Assembly (NCBI GenBank): GCA_963277665.1 | Contig: OY728142.1 | Coordinates: 9,128,001-9,192,000 of the forward strand | DNA from: Viscum album | Taxonomy: Eukaryota; Streptophyta; Magnoliopsida; Santalales; Viscaceae | DNA: 64,000 nucleotides | Reading direction: 5' to 3' | Part shown: in pieces, positions 26,195 through 37,893 of the stretch | Position numbering within the stretch: the stretch's first letter is position 1 | How the letters are laid out: every line of letters starts with the position of its first letter | Position numbers and translations under genes: made by a program | The notes under the pieces: model-generated | The model's database searches: none | What the model saw: the letters and a program-made list of their open reading frames with translations, nothing else | What the model was told of the DNA's origin: nothing

Positions 26195-27822
26195 TGTAAC
26201 GTCACAGGTAAATAAATAATATGCCATTTTTATATTTATCCATATTTTTGAATAAAATATTAATATGACTTTAAAGGGGATTCTATGATCGATGGCGTAC
26301 CCAACACACAACAACGAGTTTTTTGGGAATCTTACGTTGCACTCTAATAATAAAATAATATTATTATAAATGGTAGTTAATTCCTAGACATTGTAATTGC
26401 GGGAATGAACAGAACTGACTAAAAAATGATTATATATGTTTTTCAAATATTTTTACTCATTAAAATAAATGTTAGAGGATTAAAAATGCGAATGAATCCA
26501 ATTTTAAGCGTAGACAGTCTAATATTCTTTAAAAGGTCGATTAACCGCCTTTTGATGGAGAACCTATTTTAAATCCACTTTTTGACAATTTTATGTGTAA
26601 TATTTGACCAAATAAAATTCTTATTTAGAATTGGGACATCAAAGTTTACTTTGTTTAATTTTTTGGTATTTCTACGAAAAAGTTCAATTTTTAATGAATA
26701 GTGAAAAATGTTGTATTTTAATTCAAAACCACATTTTAATATAATTTAATTATATGATTAGATTATATTTTTAATTGGTTTTAAAGTTTAAATAGAATAT
26801 ATTTTTACCATTTAATCCAATGGTGGTCATTGTAATTAATATCACTTTAAGATTGGACACAAACGAGGGTCAATCTTTTGAAAGATATTGTTTCATAAAA
26901 ACATGCTATTTATTTTAACAGTGGGATTTAATTATAAAAGTAATTAATGAAACTTTTATGTTATGAATTTTTTAAAATAGACATCATTTTTGAATTCGGA
27001 ATATCAAATATATCTTAGGGTGAATTTTTGGTATTTTTCTGAAAATTTCCCATTTTTTATGAATAGTGAAACCATAAAGTGGTGGTTACAAAATTTGATT
27101 TTTCATTTAAATGGGACTTTACCACTTCTGTGATTTGAATTTCAAAAATACAAATTAAATTATTTTAATTTTTAAGTAAAATATGGTTTAATGGGATGAA
27201 AATGATTTTTGATGAAAAGTAACTTTTCAGTTTTATTAATTGCGATTAAAGGTTATTAGTGTGATTTAAGGTAAAAATGATATTATAATAAAATGAAAAT
27301 ATATTGAAATTTGTCCTAACCCTATTGGATGAGTTATGGATGACCAATACAACCCATGGGTCGATTTTAGGTACCCCATGGAGCCACTTGGGTTTGATAA
27401 TGACATTAATGCCTTTTATTTAAAGTTAAAATAAAGATGTCACAAACATGATTTGTTTTACTAAAATAATTTTTACATGTAGTTATACAAGTCAGAATTT
27501 TGACTATAAATATTCACTGGAAAGATAAAAAGATTTCCTACATCATTGTAGTTTTTTTTAATTTTTAGACATTAAAAAATTTATATTCCTTATGACATCA
27601 TGATGATGCAGCGATGACCTCATTATTTAACGATTTAAATAAAATGGGAAGATAATGTAAATTCTAAAACCTACACATGTCCAAAACCTATTGTATGGGT
27701 GGATTTAGAACCCTTAACACCTTATCCTAGAATTATATAAATGTGGGACCATTAAAATCCGAAAACCATTTGAAAAGAAAGTAACATTTTATACTTTACC
27801 AAGAGTGCCCATCCTCTGCTCT

Positions 27823-27830
27823 TATAAAAG
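27823..27830 (+). promoter_or_regulatory. TATA box of the C 5' LTR
   Basis: TATAAAAG in the context CTCTTATAAAAGGCCCCCACC. It is kept at 34,507-34,514 in the 3' LTR and, with the same CTCTTATAAAAGG core, at 57,629 in element E. This would put the RNA start near 27,855 and leave about 3.4 kb of R-U5. Confidence 0.75.
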
Positions 27831-28545
27831 GCCCCCACCTCTACCACCTTACCCACACCACTCAAGCCTTTGGTTCGGCCAAGATCTGATCATTTTGTCT
27901 CTACACATCCCTCTCCTAATCCTATAATCCTTAACTTAGGCAGTAAGCTCTTCAAGAGACCCTTTTGGTTCAAACCAAAGAGAGTTACCCAATTTTAAGG
28001 TAACGTCTTCACTTGTGCTCTTTTGTTTTATTTTGCTTCTCCAACCCCCTAAACTTATTTTATTGTTTTCCTCTGTAACAACTCCACTATCTACAATATA
28101 TTAGGATTTTGTTATAATAATTATTCGAGCTACACTTACACACACCTCCATCTAATGGTTAAAGAACAAACTGTTTCTGTGGATGGCAAATTTCTGCCTC
28201 ACGAAACGATGATTGTTCAACACTCATATAACACATTCAAAGGTGGCCATTAATATGTCACTATGTTTATATATGCTATCTAAAATTTTTATGTTTTACT
28301 TATGCTTCTGTATTTTTCATTTGTGGCATACCTTTATGGCTTCCATTATTGGTATACGCGATATCTTCATTTTAGGAAGTGCGGACTACCACCCCCTCAA
28401 AGTGATTTGATTCGTTAATGCCATATGTGGGATGTATAAAGGATAGATTTAAAGTTATTATATATGATTTTATACTGTAATTATAATATAACTTTATATT
28501 ATTAATTTTTTCTTTCCATTAAAGTATGAGATAGAAATGAAAGTA

Positions 28546-28800
28546 GCGTTCATGCGTACGTACGTCTTACCATCTCCATGAACGGTGCATTTCATGTCTT
28601 ATTCTCAAATGTAATATACTATTATAAGTATATATAATGGATATATATGATGTATGATACATCTAAAGGATAAATATAATTCCGGAATGAAAAATATACA
28701 TATCTCTTATTTAGTTTTAATTCCATTAATATGACATAGAAATGAAAGTAGCGTTAATGCGTACGTACGTCTTACCGTCTCCATGAACGGTGAATTTCAT
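28546..28800 (+). repeat. Two GCGTACGTACG plus hairpin modules (5' LTR of C)
   Basis: Two copies 205 bases apart. Each has GAAAGTAGCGTT, then ATGCGTACGTACGTCTTACC, then CTCCATGA closed by short arms: ACCAT at 28,569 with ACGGT at 28,582 in the first, ACCGT at 28,774 with ACGGT at 28,787 in the second. GTACGTAC is itself a palindrome. Related modules occur in the 3' LTR and in element E. Confidence 0.85.
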
Positions 28801-29109
28801 TTCTTACCTCTAAATAATTATGTAATATTATAAATACATGTATATGCTGGATATATATTATATATATGATATCCAAATATTGAATATCATTATTGAGATA
28901 ATGGATATTTGACTACGTGAACAACTTGTAATTATAAGAAGTTCACTTTTGACTTAAGTACCAAATAACGACAAAAACAACCGTTATTAACTTAAATGAT
29001 TACATAATGTTTATAACATGTCAATAATTGATACAAAAGGAATAATGATCTTGAAAAAGGTACTCAAGAAAGTATAAATTAACTCATGTTTATTATTCAG
29101 GACGTTAAA

Positions 29110-29945
29110 GAACAATCGAGTCAAGTCGGACCTGAGATAAGGGATCCTACTCCTCTCTTTCTTTTTAAGCACACTCTTTTATGTCATTCCTTTTAAAAGA
29201 TCATATTTCTTGTTATTGGGATGTTATTTTATATTACTCATACTGTAATATTAATGATCATATGATGAGAAACCATATTCTCTCTCATCAATCCATTTTG
29301 GATGTTTTGAGTGGCGCCGTTAGGCTGCCGAATTTTCGTAAGAGATCTAACCTCTCTATTTCTTTTTAAGTACTCTCCTTTATGTCACTTATTTTAAGCT
29401 CCTATTTGTTATGTTGGGGGATGTTCTTTTATATTCATATTTCTATAAACATTATGTTAATATGCTGAGATAACCTATTTGATCTCATCAATCCATTTTT
29501 GTATGTTTTATGTGGCGTCGTTAGGCTGCCAAGTTTTCGTAAGGGATTTTTCATCTCACATTTATTCCCATGAAATTTATGATACATTTGAAAAAGTTCC
29601 ATTGAGTGGTGTATGTAATGCCCATTATTTTATTCATTGTGTAATATAATTTCATTTATGAGTATTTACATCAATGTTGTATTTTCCTTCTTTCTCGGGG
29701 TGTATGTTTCGAAAGATACCCATGTCGGTAAGGGAGCATTTCACCCTCCCCTTTTTAAAAGACTTCTTTTGTTATGTCTTTTAATTCACGTACTATTATT
29801 TTGGGATATTTTCTTCTATACCCTTATTTATTGAAATTATATTTCCATGTGATGAGATACCCTTTTTATCTCTCATCAACTCATTTTCTGAATTTTGTAG
29901 CAATGCCATTAGGCTATCAAATTTTTGCAAGGGATCTTCTTAACC
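29110..29945 (+). repeat. Tandem ~200-bp modules (5' LTR of C)
   Basis: Repeated segments contain CTCATCAATCCATTTT, then GTGGCGCCGTTAGGCTGCC, then TTTTCGTAAGGGAT, then CTCTTTCTTTTTAAG. Clear GTTAGGCTGCC cores lie near 29,319 and 29,520, and a weaker one (ATTAGGCTATC) near 29,909. A degenerate unit lies near 29,720 (GTCGGTAAGGGAG), and a partial first unit near 29,130. The 3' LTR shows the same series from about 35,785 to 36,620. Confidence 0.8.
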
Positions 29946-30595
29946 GAAATTTGATTCTTTGGGATAAACTTATACTCCTTTAATATGTCGTTCTATGAAT
30001 ATGTGTGAATAACCTATGATTGTTTTAAACTTAATATCCACTTATATTTGGTGTATTCTTTTGTCACACATAATTATGTAATTGATTTGTCCTTAATATA
30101 AGGATACTGACCTTGTAAGGGACTTCGTCTCAATCACCTTTCATTGAGGCATTTTTCGTTATACACACTGTATTATTTTATATGGTGTATAAAACCCTTT
30201 GACTTTTTAATTTATTCAAAAGGAATCTTTTTATACGAAGTGTTTTACTAAATGAAAAAGGGGAATGTTTTTGTCGTACGTATGCGGCGACAACGACTTC
30301 TCCGCCTCCGTGACCATTATTTGAGATTCGGCTTCCTCTACAAGCCATTACCTTTTAATGAAAAAATTAATACCATGTTTTTATTTTCTTTTATTTTGAT
30401 ATTGAAAACGGTTTTATAATGGATTTGTTATATCAATATATTTAAGTGATATATTGTGATCAATGTGTGTAAATGTTTTCTTTCCATTTTATTTGTTTAA
30501 TATCTTATGATTTATAATGGTACTTGGACATTATGACGGGTGGTGCAGTGAATACCAGGATGGGTGGTTAAGTTATAACCTCCAATGCATTGGGT

Positions 30596-30700
30596 ATGGA
30601 AGTCGTCCGTATGGCTATTCCATTAAGTATATATGGAATTTGGCCGAATGGCTATTCCATTAAGTGATATGTGTGGAAGTCGACCTTATGGTCATTCCAC
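30596..30700 (+). repeat. Three tandem 28-nt hairpins (5' LTR of C)
   Basis: Hairpins at 30,596-30,623, 30,633-30,660 and 30,673-30,700, separated by TTAAGTATAT-like spacers. Outer arms: ATGGAA/TTCCAT in the first two, GTGGAA/TTCCAC in the third. Inner arms around a four-base loop: GGCC/GGCT (second) and GACC/GGTC (third). The first has a weaker inner stem in this LTR but AGCC/GGCT in the 3' LTR. Being downstream of the TATA box, they would be transcribed as part of R-U5. Confidence 0.9.
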
Positions 30701-31213
30701 TTAAGTATGTTTATGTCCCAAGTTACCTTTATATGTTATGTGATCTTTATATGGGTTTTATGGTAATCATTTGGTTACAGAAGGGTATATAATGAACTTT
30801 TATTCAGTGAAGAGTTTTTACTACTTCAAAAAGGTGAAAATTATTACTTTGATAAATTATACATGGTTTACTTGTTGTTTTGAAAAACTAACAGTTTTCA
30901 TTCTTTGTGTATCCCTTACTGATCTTTTTATGCTCATCCCATGTTTTTGAAATGTTTTTCACAGGACTTAACATGGAATAGGGTCAAGGATGGGATCAAG
31001 GGAATGTAATGCAACCTAAAACATAGAACTGGACATGTTTCTTTTTAAGAGTTTTTATTTTATTGAAACTGAGTAAAAGTTTCTACTTTGTAATCTTTTG
31101 AGATGTAATAGTTATGTCCAAATTCTCTAAAACTCTAAACCTGAAAAGATCCTCGATGTGAATTATTCATTTAATTCAATATTAAGTAAGGTTTAAGGGT
31201 GGGACCTTATTGT

Positions 31214-31225
31214 TGGTATCAATGG
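31214..31225 (+). promoter_or_regulatory. Primer-binding site of element C
   Basis: TGGTATCAATGG starts two bases after the LTR end. The first eight bases match the initiator-Met tRNA site TGGTATCAGAGC; the rest has changed. Confidence 0.8.
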
Positions 31226-31854
31226 TCGGTTTAGAAAACATTAGAGGTTAGGGTATTCTCTAAGCAGAAGTGACATTACCATAATGGTTAGGATTTCAGA
31301 AAGAGTCCTAGATTTAGATAAAGTGAATGAGTAAGTATATCTTAGTGTTTATCTTCCTCATTAGTACATGATGGTTTTGTTGATATACTCACACTGAAAT
31401 TTCTGTTTATAGTGAATAGATGGATCTAGCAGGCACCAAAGTGACAATAGGATTGAATGAAACTGTGGTTGTTCTCTGATTAAGAGACTGGATGAAATGG
31501 GGGATTCAATGAGGAAACTCATGGTTGTTCTAAACCAACTATCAAGGAGTCATGATAAAACACTTGAACCTTGGTATGTTCTGTAATACATCATGTACAA
31601 GATGACCAATCGATGTGGATGTTCAGGTAATAATTATAAAGGTAAGCATTAGGGTTTATATGATCCTTACTTTTGAGTTAATTATGGGTTATTATATATT
31701 ATGATGGAAAATGAAAGGCATGAGATAAAATAGGGGTTAAAATATGTAATGATTATTTTTGAAGATTTTATCTCGTTTTGGGGAATGTTTTAAGAATTAT
31801 ATAGTTTTGGAAAAAGGACAACACACAGACCATGTGACAACCCGTCGTGTTGGA

Positions 31855-31926
31855 CAAAGGTGTGGGAATCGAACCCACAACCAAAGTGCAACTGGTACAT
31901 ATCGCCTACCACTGGACTACGTGATG
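31855..31926 (-). ncRNA. tRNA-like segment with A and B boxes (SINE-head-like)
   Basis: On the minus strand TAGTCCAGTGG at 31,919-31,909 fits the Pol III A box (TRGYNNARNNG), and GGTTCGATTCC at 31,875-31,865 fits the B box exactly. The 33-base gap between them is normal for a tRNA. The T-arm closes well (TGTGG...CCACA). GGACA upstream pairs with TGTCC downstream as in an acceptor stem. I cannot draw a convincing anticodon arm, so I read it as a tRNA-derived segment and not a working tRNA. The older C0 copy keeps a decayed version at 25,764-25,870. Confidence 0.65.
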
Positions 31927-32863
31927 TCCCTGGTTAGTTTGACTGATTCCTTTTAGTTAGATGATTTTATGAATTAATAGTAAGTTGATTTTGGGATATT
32001 GATGACCTATCATGGATGATATTTTATTAGGTTAATTACTTTTCAATACGAGACTTTAGGAGCAACTGATGTTGTTTGGAGATAAATTTTACAATTTATC
32101 TTGGAAGACTATGTGACTAAATCCTTCAAATATTTGGGTTTCAATCTTAGTTTGGTTTATATTGATGAATTTTATGGAAAATTTTTATCGAATGATCCTC
32201 ATTGAACTTTGGGTTTAGTTGGAAAAATTTTGGAGATTAAGAATAGATTTTATTTTTATAAAGTATTATACTTTTTTGGATTATCTGATCTCATACTAAC
32301 AATTTTGGTTTTGGATTTTGTCTAAAGACATGGGAAATATATATTTCTCTTTTGTGGATTAGGTGATTCTCAAGAAGTTGATTATAGTACTCTTAATGTG
32401 AACAAGTCATCCTAAATACTCGTCTTTTGGAGAAAATATGAGTTTGATTAAGGAATCGAGTAAAAGTTGAAAGTCTACGTGACAAGTAAGTATGTTTCAT
32501 TATGATTTAGTTAAGCTCAAAAATAAATTCCTCAATGAAGAGTAACTTAAAACAAAAATGCTGTCTGTTAACTTTTCCTACTGGGGAATCAAATATCGTT
32601 TAACCCATCACAAGTTTGTGATTTTCTTGTGGTTAACTTTCTCCTAGACATATTTACTATCACTCTCCATCAGAACATGACCCTTTGTTTTTTCCTCCAT
32701 GTCCATATTTTCATACTTGGAATCCTCGTATGGGTTATCTTGGGTGACCTTTGTACTTCTCTTTCTTTATTTTAAAGAGATTGTTTTACTGACTCTTGTT
32801 CCGATGTGGGATTTTCAATGAAGTTTTCAAGCCCAATTTTAAAATTGCGAGAACGCAATTCCC

Positions 32864-32878
32864 AAAAGGGGGGAAGGA
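32864..32878 (+). promoter_or_regulatory. Polypurine tract of element C
   Basis: AAAAGGGGGGAAGGA runs directly into the LTR start TGTAACACCCCAGG. Confidence 0.9.
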
Positions 32879-34506
32879 TGTAACACCCCAGGTAAATCAA
32901 TAACATGACATTTTTATATTTATCCATATTTGTGAATAAAATATTAATATGACCTTAAAGGGGGCTCTATGCTCGATGGCGTACCCAACATGCAACAACG
33001 ATTTTTTGGGGAATCTTACGTTGAAATCTAATAATAAAATAATATTATTTTAAATGGTAGTTAATGCCTAGCTGTTGTAATAGTGGGAATGAACAGAACT
33101 AACTAAAAAATGATTATATATGTTTGTCAAATATTTCTACTCTTTACAATAAATGTTAGAGGATTCAAAATGCGAATGAATCCAATTTTAAGCGTAGATA
33201 GTCTAATATTCTTTAAAAGGTAGATTAACCGCCTTATGATGGCGAACCTCTTTTAAATCCACTTTTTGACAATTTTATGTGTTATATTTTTCAAAATAAA
33301 ATTCTTATATAGAATCGGGACATCAAAATTTACTTTGATTAAATTTTTGGTATTTTTCCGAGAAAGTTCAATTTTTAATGAATAGTGAAAAATGTTGTAT
33401 TTTAATTCAAAACCACTTTTAAATCTAGTTTAATTATATGATTAGATTATATTTTTAATTTTTTATAAAGTGTAAATAGAATATATTTTGTCCATTTAAT
33501 CCAATGGAGGTCATTGTAATTAATATCACTTTAAGATTGGACATAAACGAGTGTCAATCTTTTGAAAGATATTGTTTCATAAAAACGTGCTATTTGTTTT
33601 AACAGCGGGATTTAAATATAAAATTAATTAATGGAACTTCTATTTTATGAAATTGTTAAAATAGACATCATTTTTTAATTCGGAATATCAAATATAGCTT
33701 ATGGTGAATTTTTGTTATTTTTCTGAAAATCTCCAATTTTTTATGAATAGTGAAACCACAAAGTGGTGGTTACAAAATTTGAATTTTTGTTTAAAGGAAC
33801 TTTACCACTTCTATGATTTGAATTTCAAAAATCCAATTTAAATGATTTTAATTGTTAAGAGAAATGTGGTTCAATGGGATGAAAATTATTTTTGATGAAA
33901 AGTAACTTTTAAGTTTTATTAATCGCAATTAAAGGTAATTAGTGTGATTTAAGGTAAAAATGATATTATAATAAAATGAAAATATATTCACACTTGTCCT
34001 AACCCTATTGGATGAGTTATGGCCGAACAATACAACCCATGGGTATATTTTGGGTACCCCATGGAGCCACATGGATTTGATAATGACATTTATGCCTTTT
34101 ATTTAATGTTAAAATAAAGATGTCAGAAACATGATTTGTTTTACTAAAACAGTTTTTACATGTTGTTATACACGTAATAATTTTGACTATAAATAGTCAT
34201 TGGAAAAATAACAAGATTTCCTAAATCATAGTAGTTTTTTTATAATTTTTAAACATTAAATAAATTAAATTCTTTATGACATCATGATGATGCAGTGATG
34301 ACCTTATTATTTAACGATTTAAATAAAATGGAAATATAATGTAAATTCTAAGACCTAAACATGTCCAAAACGTATTGTATGGATTTATTTCGAACCCTTA
34401 TCACCTTATCCTTGAATTATATCAATTTGGGACCATTAAAATCAGAAAACCATTTGAAAATAAAGTAACATTTTATACTTTACCAAGAGTGCCCCTCCTC
34501 TCCTCT

Positions 34507-34514
34507 TATAAAAG
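34507..34514 (+). promoter_or_regulatory. TATA box of the C 3' LTR
   Basis: TATAAAAG in CTCTTATAAAAGGCCCCC, the counterpart of 27,823. It would drive transcription outwards into C0 and B sequence if still active. Confidence 0.7.
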
Positions 34515-35224
34515 GCCCCCACCTCTACCACCTTACCCACACCTCTCAAGCTTTTGGTTCGGCCAAGATCTGATAATGTGGTCTCTACACATCCCTCTTC
34601 TCTTCCTATAAGCCTTAGAATAGGAAGTAATCTCTTAAAGAAACTCTTTTAGTTCAAACCAAAGGGAGTTACCCAATTTTATGGTAACTTCTTCACTTGT
34701 GCTCTTTTGTTTTATATTCATTCTCTAACCCCCTAAACTCTTTATATTCTTTTCGTTTGTAACAACTACAGTATCTTCAATATACTAGGATTTTTTTATA
34801 AAAATTATTAGAGGTACACTTACACACACCTACATCTAATGGTTAAAGAACATACTGTTTCTGTGGATGGCGAATTTATGCCTCACGAAACGATGACTGT
34901 TCAACACTCATATAACACATTCAAAGGTGGCCATTAAGATGCCACTATTTTTATATATGCTATATAATATTTATATGTTTTACTTATGATTCTGTATTTT
35001 TCATTTGTGGCATACCTTTATGGCTTCCATTATGGGTATACGCGATATCTTCATTTTAGGAAGTGCGGACTACCACCCCCTCAAAGTGATTTGATTCGTT
35101 AATGCGATATGTGGGATGTATAAAGGATGGATTTAAAGTTATTATATATGATGTTATACTGGAATTATAATATAACTTTATATCATTATTGTTTTCTTTC
35201 CATTAAAGTATGAGATAGAAATGA

Positions 35225-35480
35225 AAGTAGCGTTAATGCGTACGTACGGCTTACCGTCTCCATGAACGGTGCATTTCATTTCTTACCTTCAAATGTAATA
35301 TACTATTATAAGTACATATAATGGATATATATGATATATGATACATCTAAATTATGAATATAATTATGGAATTAGAAATATACATATCTCTTATTTAGTT
35401 TTAATTCCATTAATATGACATAGAAATGAAAGTAGCGTTCATGCGTACGTACGGCTTACCGTCTTCATGAACGGTGCATT
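35225..35480 (+). repeat. Two GCGTACGTACG plus hairpin modules (3' LTR of C)
   Basis: Counterparts of 28,546-28,800. Hairpin arms are ACCGT/ACGGT at 35,253 and 35,266, and again at 35,458 and 35,470. Here both copies read GCGTACGTACGGC. Confidence 0.85.
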
Positions 35481-37281
35481 TCATTTCGTACTTATAAATA
35501 ATTATGTAATATTATAAATACATGTATATGATGGATATCATTGATATATATGATATCCAAATATTTAATATCATTATTGAGATAATGGATATTTGACTAC
35601 ATGAACAACTTGTAAATATAAGAAGTTCACTTTTGACTTAAGTACCAAATAACGACAAAACAACTGTTATTAACATAAATGACTAAATAATGTTTATAAC
35701 ATGTCAATAATTGATATAAAAGGAATAATTAACTTTAAAAAGGTTCATAAGAAAGTATAAATTAACTCAAGTTTATTATTCAGGACGTTAAAGAACGATC
35801 GAGTCAAGTCGGACCTGAGGTAAGGGATCCTACTCCTCTCTTTCTTTTTAAGTACGCTCTTTTATGTAATTCCTTTTAAAAGATAATATTTCTTGTTATT
35901 GGGATGTTATTTTATGTTACTCTTACTGTAAGTTTTATGTTCATATGTCGAGAGACCCTATTCTCTCTCATCAATCAATTTTGGATGTTTTGAGTGGCGC
36001 TGTTAGGCTGCCGAATATTCGTAAGAGATCTAACCTCTCTCTTTCTTTTTAAGTACTCTCCTTTATGTCACTTCTTTTAAGATCCTCTTTGTTATGTTGG
36101 GGGATGTTATTTTATATTACTCTTTCTATAAAAATTATGTTAATATGATGAGATACCCTGTTTGATCTCATCAATCCATTTTTGTATGTTTTATGTGGCG
36201 ACGTTAGGCTGCCGAGTTTTCGTAAGGGATTTTTCATCTCACTTTTATTCTCATGAGATTTATGCTACATTTGCCACAATTTCATTTGAGTGGTGTATGT
36301 ACTGTCCATTATTTTACTCATTGTGTAATATACTTACATTTCTGAGTATTTATAACAATGTATTATTGTCCTTCTTTCACGGGGTGTATGTTCTGAAAGA
36401 TACCCATGTCGGTAAGGGAACCTTTCACCCTACTATTTTTAAAAGACTTCTTTTGTTATATCTTTTAATTCACATACTATCATGTAGGGATATTTTCTTC
36501 TATATCCTTATTGATTTAAATTTTATTTCCATGAGATGAGATACCCTTTTTATCCCTCATCAACTCATTTTCTAAATTTTGTAGCGATGCCATTAGGCTG
36601 TCAAATTTTTGCAAGGGAACTTATGAACCCAAATTTGATTCTTTGGGATAAACTTATACTCCTTGAATATGTAGTTCTATGAATATGTATGAATAACCTC
36701 TAATTGTTTTACACTTAATATCCACTTATATTTGGTGTATTTGTTTGTCAAACATAATTATGTAATTGATTTATCCTTAATCTAAGGATACCGACCTTGT
36801 AAGGGAATTCGTCTGAATCACCTTTCATTGAGACATTTTTCGTTTTATACACAAATTTCTTTTATACGATGTATAAAACAATTTGACTTTTACGTTTATT
36901 CAAAAGGATTCTTTTTATACGAAGCATTTTACTAAATGACAAAGGGGAATGTTTTTGTCGTACGTATGCGGTGACAACGACTTCTCCATCACCGTGACCA
37001 TTATTTGATATTCGGCTTCCTCTACAATCCATTACCATTTAATGAAAAAATAAATAAAATGTTTTCATTTCATTTTATATTGATATTGAAAATGGTTTTT
37101 ATAATGGATTTGTTATTTCAATATATTTAGGAGATATATTGTGATCAAAGTGTGGAAATTTTTTCTTTCCATTATATTTGTTTAATGTATTATGATTTTA
37201 TAATGGTACTTGGACATTATGACGGGTGGTTCCGTGAAAACCAGGATGGGTGGTTACGTTATAACCTCTAATTCATTGGGT

Positions 37282-37386
37282 ATGGAAGTCAGCCGTATGG
37301 CTATTTCATAAAGTATGTATGGAAGTTGGCCGAATGGCTATTCCATTAAGTGATATGTGTGGAAGTCGGCCTCATGGTCATTCCAC
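37282..37386 (+). repeat. Three tandem 28-nt hairpins (3' LTR of C)
   Basis: Hairpins at 37,282-37,309, 37,319-37,346 and 37,359-37,386. Inner arms are AGCC/GGCT, GGCC/GGCT and GGCC/GGTC. Outer arms are ATGGAA/TTTCAT, ATGGAA/TTCCAT and GTGGAA/TTCCAC. Confidence 0.9.
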
Positions 37387-37893
37387 TTAAGTATGTTTAT
37401 TTCCAATGTTACCTTTATATGTTATGTAATCTTTATATGGGTTTTATGGTAATATTTTGGTTACAGAAGGGTAAGTAATGAACATTTATTCAGTGAAGAG
37501 TTTTTACTACGTCGAAAAGGTGAAAAATATCACTTCGATAAAGTATACATGGTTTACTTGTTGTTTTGAAAAACTAACAGTTTTCATTCTTTGTGTATCC
37601 CTTACTGCGGTTTTTATGCTCATCCCAAGTTTTTGAAATGTTTTTCACATGACTTAATGTGGAATAAGGTCAAGGATGGGATCAAGGGAAAGTCATGCAA
37701 CCTAAAACATGGAACTGGACTTGTTTCTTTTTAAGAGTTTTTATCTTATGGAAACTTAGTAAAAGTTTCTACTTTGTAATCTTTTGAGATGTAATAGTTA
37801 TGTCCTAATTTTCTAAAACTCTAAACCTGAAAAGATCCTCAATGTGAATTATTTTTTTAATTCAATATTAAGGTTTAAGGCCGGGGCCTTATA

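Larger units (their letters stand above)
26195..31211 (+). repeat. 5' LTR of element C
   Basis: Starts TGTAACGTCACAGG, ends ...GGGACCTTATT two bases before the PBS. In order it holds a U3-like part of about 1.6 kb up to the TATA box at 27,823, the ACTACCACCCCC segment at 28,385, two GCGTACGTACG modules, the ~200-bp tandem modules (29,110-29,945), the GTCGTACGTATGCGG segment near 30,272, and the triple hairpin array (30,596-30,700). The small open frames along it are not shared in length with the other LTR and are not genes. Confidence 0.93.
31212..32878 (+). other. Internal region of element C, essentially non-coding
   Basis: It holds the PBS, a tRNA-like segment on the minus strand and the PPT, but no pol motif in any frame. 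Near its left end an ATG at 31,420 opens MDLAGTKVTIGLNETVVVL; after a stop and frame change comes RLDEMGDSMRKLMVVLNQLS, which might be the N-terminus of a lost gag. The right half, 32,040-32,870, matches 37,899-38,770 (C0) and, more faintly, 62,280-62,480 (E), so the non-coding interior is a family trait and not a private deletion. Confidence 0.8.
26195..37893 (+). mobile_element. Element C: LARD-like LTR retrotransposon with 5.0-kb LTRs
   Basis: An 11.7-kb element: 5' LTR 26,195-31,211 (5,017 bp), PBS TGGTATCAATGG at 31,214, internal region 31,212-32,878 (1,667 bp), PPT at 32,864-32,878, 3' LTR 32,879-37,893 (5,015 bp), and the exact target duplication TAAAT. The two LTRs are collinear throughout, at roughly nine matching bases in ten where I aligned them by eye (about 13 differences in the first 120 bases). 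There is no protease, RT or integrase, so its copying must have relied on proteins from another element. Long LTRs with a short non-coding interior are the LARD layout. It sits inside the internal region of C0, a member of the same family. Confidence 0.93.
32879..37893 (+). repeat. 3' LTR of element C
   Basis: Starts TGTAACACCCCAGG, ends GGGGCCTTATA, followed by TAAAT. Collinear with 26,195-31,211. It contains a 125-codon open frame at 36,162-36,539 that is interrupted in the partner LTR; its F/I/Y-rich composition and overlap with the tandem modules argue against a gene. Confidence 0.93.

Noticed and set aside
28551..28800. CRISPR-like array suggested by regularly spaced GCGTACGTACG repeats
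   Set aside because: Only two copies per LTR, with long related spacers, in a plant retrotransposon; no CRISPR feature is present.
31759..31956. 65-codon plus-strand frame
   Set aside because: It runs across the tRNA-like segment in antisense; its apparent protein-like composition comes from that segment.
36162..36539. 125-codon open frame, the longest apart from 14,855-15,340
   Set aside because: It lies in the 3' LTR of C, overlaps the tandem modules, is broken in the 5' LTR, and its F/Y/I/L-rich product fits a chance frame in AT-rich DNA.
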